Positions 28,430 to 28,441 of a DNA stretch of 28,441 nucleotides are shown here, piece after piece. The notes under the pieces were generated by a model. It did no database searches and had not been told where the DNA came from. It saw only the letters and a program-made list of their open reading frames with translations. This DNA comes from an uncultured Prevotella sp. Its GTDB lineage: Bacteria > Bacteroidota > Bacteroidia > Bacteroidales > Bacteroidaceae. Both the position numbers and the translations under genes were made by a program. Every line of letters begins with the position of its first letter. The first letter of the stretch is position 1. Where the stretch lies: assembly GCA_900543585.1 (NCBI GenBank), contig UQRP01000032.1, forward strand, positions 1 to 28,441, read 5' to 3'.

Positions 28430-28441
28430 ATGAAATTGCTC
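28430..28441 (+). CDS. First codons of a gene cut by the window edge
   Basis: ATG AAA TTG CTC after a well-formed promoter and the 32-bp-spaced repeats. Only MKLL is visible, so no family can be given. The near-identical ATGAAGTTGCTA at 28390-28401 precedes it, in the middle repeat unit. Confidence 0.4.

Overview
The window looks like a chromosomal stretch from a Bacteroidota bacterium, most likely Prevotella or a close relative. Protein families and wording are typical of that group. Upstream regions repeatedly carry the Bacteroidota -7 box TAnnTTTG, sometimes with a TTTG -33 box about 20 bp upstream, instead of E. coli-type promoters, and strong Shine-Dalgarno sequences are rare. There are no rRNA or tRNA genes, CRISPR arrays or intact insertion sequences that I can see.

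Layout. (1) 1-4701: the end of a surface-polysaccharide cluster with a CgeB-like glycosyltransferase tail, two GT4-type glycosyltransferases, a WecG/TagA/CpsF glycosyltransferase and a frameshifted nucleotidyltransferase; the first glycosyltransferases are visibly AT-richer than the rest. (2) 4702-13300: a damaged accessory zone. Intact genes (DUF1349 lipoprotein-like protein, FKBP, CPBP protease, DUF2007/zinc-ribbon membrane protein, beta-carbonic anhydrase, YccF) are mixed with internally deleted, truncated or frameshifted ones (B3/4 domain, sigma/YjbQ chimera, Hsp20, MsrA, DUF1304, iron-sulfur flavoprotein). Three homologous short segments occur in the same order in two blocks with different cargo genes. 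(3) 13549-16687: flavin reductase, MmcQ/YjbR, an EamA permease preceded by a 22-bp tandem repeat, and a bile acid:sodium symporter family permease. (4) 16737-21732: an AraC-type regulator divergent from a complete TolC-HlyD-MFS tripartite efflux operon. (5) 21873-22992: a secreted thioredoxin-like protein and a YhcH/YjgK/YiaL protein. (6) 23090-26333: an arsenic module (arsA, arsD, small thioredoxin, arsC) without a visible efflux permease or ArsR, plus a small winged-helix protein. (7) 26561-28441: a 3' relic of a Rossmann-fold NAD(P)-binding gene, xanthine phosphoribosyltransferase, a GNAT gene whose end is frameshifted by a 49-bp duplication, and the first codons of a gene preceded by three repeats spaced exactly 32 bp.

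The most notable theme is the density of broken genes and the two-block architecture with swapped cargo. Some lesions are single-base losses in short G runs and could be assembly or sequencing errors; others (in-frame loss of about 70-100 codons, chimeric joints) are structural. All function calls come from reading the sequence and remembered family motifs; no database search was run.
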